A stretch of DNA of 15,179 nt, from NCBI GenBank assembly GCA_003531585.1, contig DQFX01000013.1, positions 1 through 15,179 on the forward strand, given 5' to 3'. The notes below the pieces were generated by a model that saw only the letters and a list, made by a program, of their open reading frames with translations, was not told the origin of the DNA and ran no database searches. This DNA is from Oscillospiraceae bacterium (GTDB lineage Bacteria; Bacillota; Clostridia; Oscillospirales; Ruminococcaceae). Made by a program: the position numbers and the translations under genes. Each line of letters opens with the position of its first letter. The first letter of the stretch is position 1. Below are positions 13,126 through 15,179 of the stretch, piece after piece.

Positions 13126-13372
13126 ATCGACCGGTGGGAGAGGGCATGTAAGGCAGCGATTGCGCTTTCCCTGCCATAAATAGAATTTTTGCAGCCATGG
13201 ATATCGACCCGCTGTTCTTGAGGTGGGCTTATCTGATCCGGCGGCATACGCGGCAGCGCGAGAAATATAATGCGCGCCGCATACGGTGCTTTGAGCGCCT
13301 CGCATGTATCAGCGCTTCGACGCTGGTAATGCGGTGAGTACCGTACATTATCTGGAAAGGAACATCTGAACA
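13126..13372 (+). other. 247-bp structured gap between dnaN and the S4 gene
   Basis: The gap is long for this conserved cluster. It contains GGCAG/CTGCC (13152-13175) followed by AAATAGAATTTTT, a weak terminator candidate. A bulged stem pairs GCGGC-A-GCGC (13250-13259) with GCGCGCCGC (13272-13280), and CAGCG/CGCTG (13310-13325) forms another hairpin. One open frame, 13197-13337 (46 residues, Arg-rich, starting MDIDPLFLRW), has no ribosome binding site. It is probably not a gene. A structured leader for the S4-recF-remB transcript is possible. Confidence 0.45.
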
Positions 13373-13621
13373 ATGGAAGAAATCAAGATCGTAACACCGT
13401 TTATAAAGCTGGATCAGCTTATTAAATTTGCCGGACTCGCTGAGACCGGCGCAAAGGCTAAAATACTTGTGGAGCTGGGTGAATTCAACGTTAACGGCGA
13501 ACTCTGCACCAAGCGCGGCAAGAAGATAAAGCCAGGCGATACAATCGAATTCAAGGGCAAGAAATACAAGATCGTGCTTGACGAGAACGCAGCATCCGAA
13601 ACAGAAGGTTCTGCTGAATAA
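13373..13621 (+). CDS. S4-domain RNA-binding protein (YaaA type)
   Basis: An 82-residue protein with one S4 RNA-binding domain. The characteristic pattern is visible: FIKLDQLIKFAGLAETGAKA (10-29), the turn VELGEFNVNGEL and GKKIKPGDTIEF (49-60). A short Glu-rich tail follows. It matches the YaaA/YbcJ-like protein located between dnaN and recF in B. subtilis. Its role is not established, though ribosome-related functions have been proposed. GGAAAGG (13354-13360) lies 12 nt upstream. It ends 6 bp before recF, consistent with one transcript and coupled translation. Confidence 0.92.
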   Translation: MEEIKIVTPFIKLDQLIKFAGLAETGAKAKILVELGEFNVNGELCTKRGKKIKPGDTIEFKGKKYKIVLDENAASETEGSAE

Positions 13622-13627
13622 AACGTA

Positions 13628-14761
13628 ATGGTCATTACAAAACTGTATATCCGCAATTTTCGCAATATACGTGAGGCTGAGCTGGATTTTGACAGCAGCC
13701 TCAACATTTTTGTCGGCAAAAATGCGCAGGGCAAAACTAACCTTATGGAGGCTATTTCCGTCTGTCTGGGCGGGAGTTTCCGTCATGTGCGCTATACACA
13801 GTATGTTCCGGTGAATGTTCCCGGGGCGGAGGTGTTTATCCGGCTCTGTTTCAGGAATGACGATAATACAGGGCGTGAAAATGTCGTTGAATATACAATA
13901 AGTAATGGCAAACCCGTGATAACCTACAACGGTCTTAGCGTCAGCGACGCTTCAAAGTTGTTCGGAGTGCTGAAATACGTGGTGTTCGTTCCGGAACATC
14001 TGAACCTTATCAAGGGCGCTCCGGAGCTTCGGCGCGCGTATCTTGACGACGTGGCTGTAATGCAGACTCAGACTCATCTGAAAAAGCTCTCGAACTACAA
14101 TCGCGGTCTGAAACAGCGCAACAATATCCTGGCGTTCGCACGCAAGGATATTCCGGAAGCGGAGCTTTCCGCGCAGCTCGCTCCCTGGGATCAGGTTCTT
14201 GCCAGCGAGGGAATCAACGTCACATACGGCAGGCTGAGGTATTTTTCGTTTTTGCAGCAGCATGCTGCGGAAGTATATTCCCGGCTGACGGAGGGGGCAG
14301 AGAAACTGGAAATGGAGTACTACAGCTCTATTTTCAAAACTACCAGTATAGATTTCTCTGATGTTAACGAACTGTTTAACAAATATATTGCTGAACTGGA
14401 CAACAATCTTGAGTCTGAAATGCGGCTGAGGTATACTCTTGCGGGGGTTCACCGCGATGATGTAAATTTCTACATTAACGGAATGGCGGCCCGGGACTTT
14501 GCCTCGCAGGGTCAGACACGGAGTGCTGCTCTTGCGCTGAAACTCTCGGAGGCTGAGATAATCCGCCGCAAAAATAAGACCTGTCCGGTGGTGATACTCG
14601 ACGACATTCTAAGCGAGCTTGACCAGACCAGGCGGAATTTCGTTATTAACAATATAGATAAAAGTCAGGTGTTTATTACTTGCTGTAATATGGACGACCT
14701 TTCCGCACTGCAAGGCGGGAGGTGCTGGCATGCGGAAAACGGCGTGTTTACGGAGGGGTGA
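13628..14761 (+). CDS. recF: DNA repair and replication protein RecF
   Basis: A 377-residue SMC-like ATPase that works with RecO and RecR to load RecA at gaps. Walker A GKNAQGKTN (30-38) is near the N-terminus. The ABC signature lies in FASQGQTRSAALALKLSEAE (291-310), Walker B is VVILDD (321-326), and SELD (329-332) forms the D-loop. GVHRDD (273-278) is also characteristic. Length is normal (about 360-375). There is no clear ribosome binding site, and the gene begins 6 bp after the S4 gene's stop, so translation is probably coupled. remB follows 6 bp downstream. Confidence 0.96.
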   Translation: MVITKLYIRNFRNIREAELDFDSSLNIFVGKNAQGKTNLMEAISVCLGGSFRHVRYTQYVPVNVPGAEVFIRLCFRNDDNTGRENVVEYTISNGKPVITYNGLSVSDASKLFGVLKYVVFVPEHLNLIKGAPELRRAYLDDVAVMQTQTHLKKLSNYNRGLKQRNNILAFARKDIPEAELSAQLAPWDQVLASEGINVTYGRLRYFSFLQQHAAEVYSRLTEGAEKLEMEYYSSIFKTTSIDFSDVNELFNKYIAELDNNLESEMRLRYTLAGVHRDDVNFYINGMAARDFASQGQTRSAALALKLSEAEIIRRKNKTCPVVILDDILSELDQTRRNFVINNIDKSQVFITCCNMDDLSALQGGRCWHAENGVFTEG

Positions 14762-14767
14762 CAGCCT

Positions 14768-15013
14768 GTGTTTGTGTATCTTGGAAATGATACCACGGTA
14801 AAAAAGGACGATGTTATCGGAATTTTCGACATTGAAGAATGCTCGGTCAGCCGCATAACAGCGGATTTCCTGAACGCTTCACAGAAGCAGGGAAGGGTAG
14901 TCAGCGTTTCGGACGAAATGCCTAAAGCATTTGTTGTATGTACTGATAAGACATATATTACTAACGTGTCTAACTCAACTATAAACAAAAGATGCGCCGA
15001 TAAATATTCTTGA
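14768..15013 (+). CDS. remB: extracellular matrix regulator RemB (DUF370, YaaB type)
   Basis: An 81-residue protein of the DUF370/RemA-RemB family, which in B. subtilis affects expression of biofilm matrix genes. It begins MFVYLGNDTTVKKDDVIGIF, using a GTG start at 14768. The conserved patterns VVSVSDEMPKAFVVC (44-58) and YITNVSNSTINKR (63-75) follow. Length matches B. subtilis YaaB. GGAGGGG (14752-14758) lies 9 nt before the GTG, overlapping the end of recF. Position after recF is the conserved Firmicutes location, and gyrB commonly follows. It ends the dnaN-side gene cluster in this window. Confidence 0.9.
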   Translation: MFVYLGNDTTVKKDDVIGIFDIEECSVSRITADFLNASQKQGRVVSVSDEMPKAFVVCTDKTYITNVSNSTINKRCADKYS

Positions 15014-15075
15014 TTGTATTTTATTTGTAAAATATTACAGATTATGTTTGCACTTGAGTATAATTTGATAAAATA

Positions 15076-15104
15076 TTACCAGGTGTATATGATGCGGATA
15101 TAAT
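15076..15104 (+). promoter_or_regulatory. promoter-like sequence after remB
   Basis: TTACCA (15076-15081) and a perfect TATAAT (15099-15104) are 17 bp apart. The start would be near 15111, only about 60 nt before the terminator that ends at 15171. Confidence 0.5.
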
Positions 15105-15129
15105 TAAAGGCGCTGTAAAAAAACAAAAG

Positions 15130-15171
15130 AAAAGGCTACATCGCGAAAAAAGCAATGATGCAGCCTTTTTT
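15130..15171 (+). terminator. strong terminator near the window end
   Basis: AAAAGGCTACATC (15130-15142) pairs with GATGCAGCCTTTT (15157-15169), with one A-C mismatch, and is followed by T-run bases to 15171. It may end the S4-recF-remB transcript, or stop a short RNA begun at 15076-15104. Confidence 0.8.
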
Positions 15172-15179
15172 GTGGTATA

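Overview
The window is a chromosomal replication-origin neighbourhood of a spore-forming, anaerobic Gram-positive bacterium, most likely of the Clostridia and probably Oscillospiraceae/Ruminococcus-like. The reasons are the gene order dnaA-dnaN-S4 protein-recF-remB, the clustered darA-holB-ricT genes, a germination protease (GPR), a clostridial-type 2[4Fe-4S] ferredoxin and strong Gram-positive ribosome binding sites. The taxonomic call is inference from gene content; no database was consulted.

Layout. Positions 85-2658: a good sigma-A promoter, a short leader with a tRNA-like hairpin, thrS, and a small SseB-domain gene. Positions 2671-2921: a noncoding element with inverted ends, packed with hairpins. 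Positions 2989-3159 (minus): a 56-residue ferredoxin with its own promoter and terminator. Positions 3160-3537: structured noncoding DNA. Positions 3538-4004: two small genes, the second a 59-residue zinc-ribbon protein. Positions 4074-6693 (minus): the co-transcribed set darA-holB-ricT. Positions 6850-9146 (plus): gpr, then a probable lipoprotein gene and an HD-domain phosphohydrolase gene, ending in a clear terminator.

Positions 9175-12027 form the origin. About 600 bp upstream of a small membrane-protein gene and about 370 bp between dnaA and dnaN carry many copies of TTTTCAACN instead of the canonical DnaA box TTATCCACA. The dnaA-dnaN gap also holds an arrangement like the Bacillus subtilis basal unwinding element: two degenerate boxes, a short GC run, and six TTA triplets. 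A palindrome related to the box overlaps the best dnaA promoter, suggesting autoregulation.

Positions 12028-15013 (plus): dnaN, a 247-bp structured gap, and the tightly packed S4 gene, recF and remB. The last 165 bp hold a promoter-like sequence followed closely by a strong terminator.

The genes fall into replication and repair (dnaA, dnaN, holB, recF), signalling and RNA processing (darA, ricT, remB), translation (thrS) and sporulation (gpr). Most are ordinary housekeeping genes. The novelty is mainly in the noncoding DNA: the thrS leader hairpin, the altered DnaA boxes, the candidate unwinding element, and the hairpin-rich element at 2671-2921.
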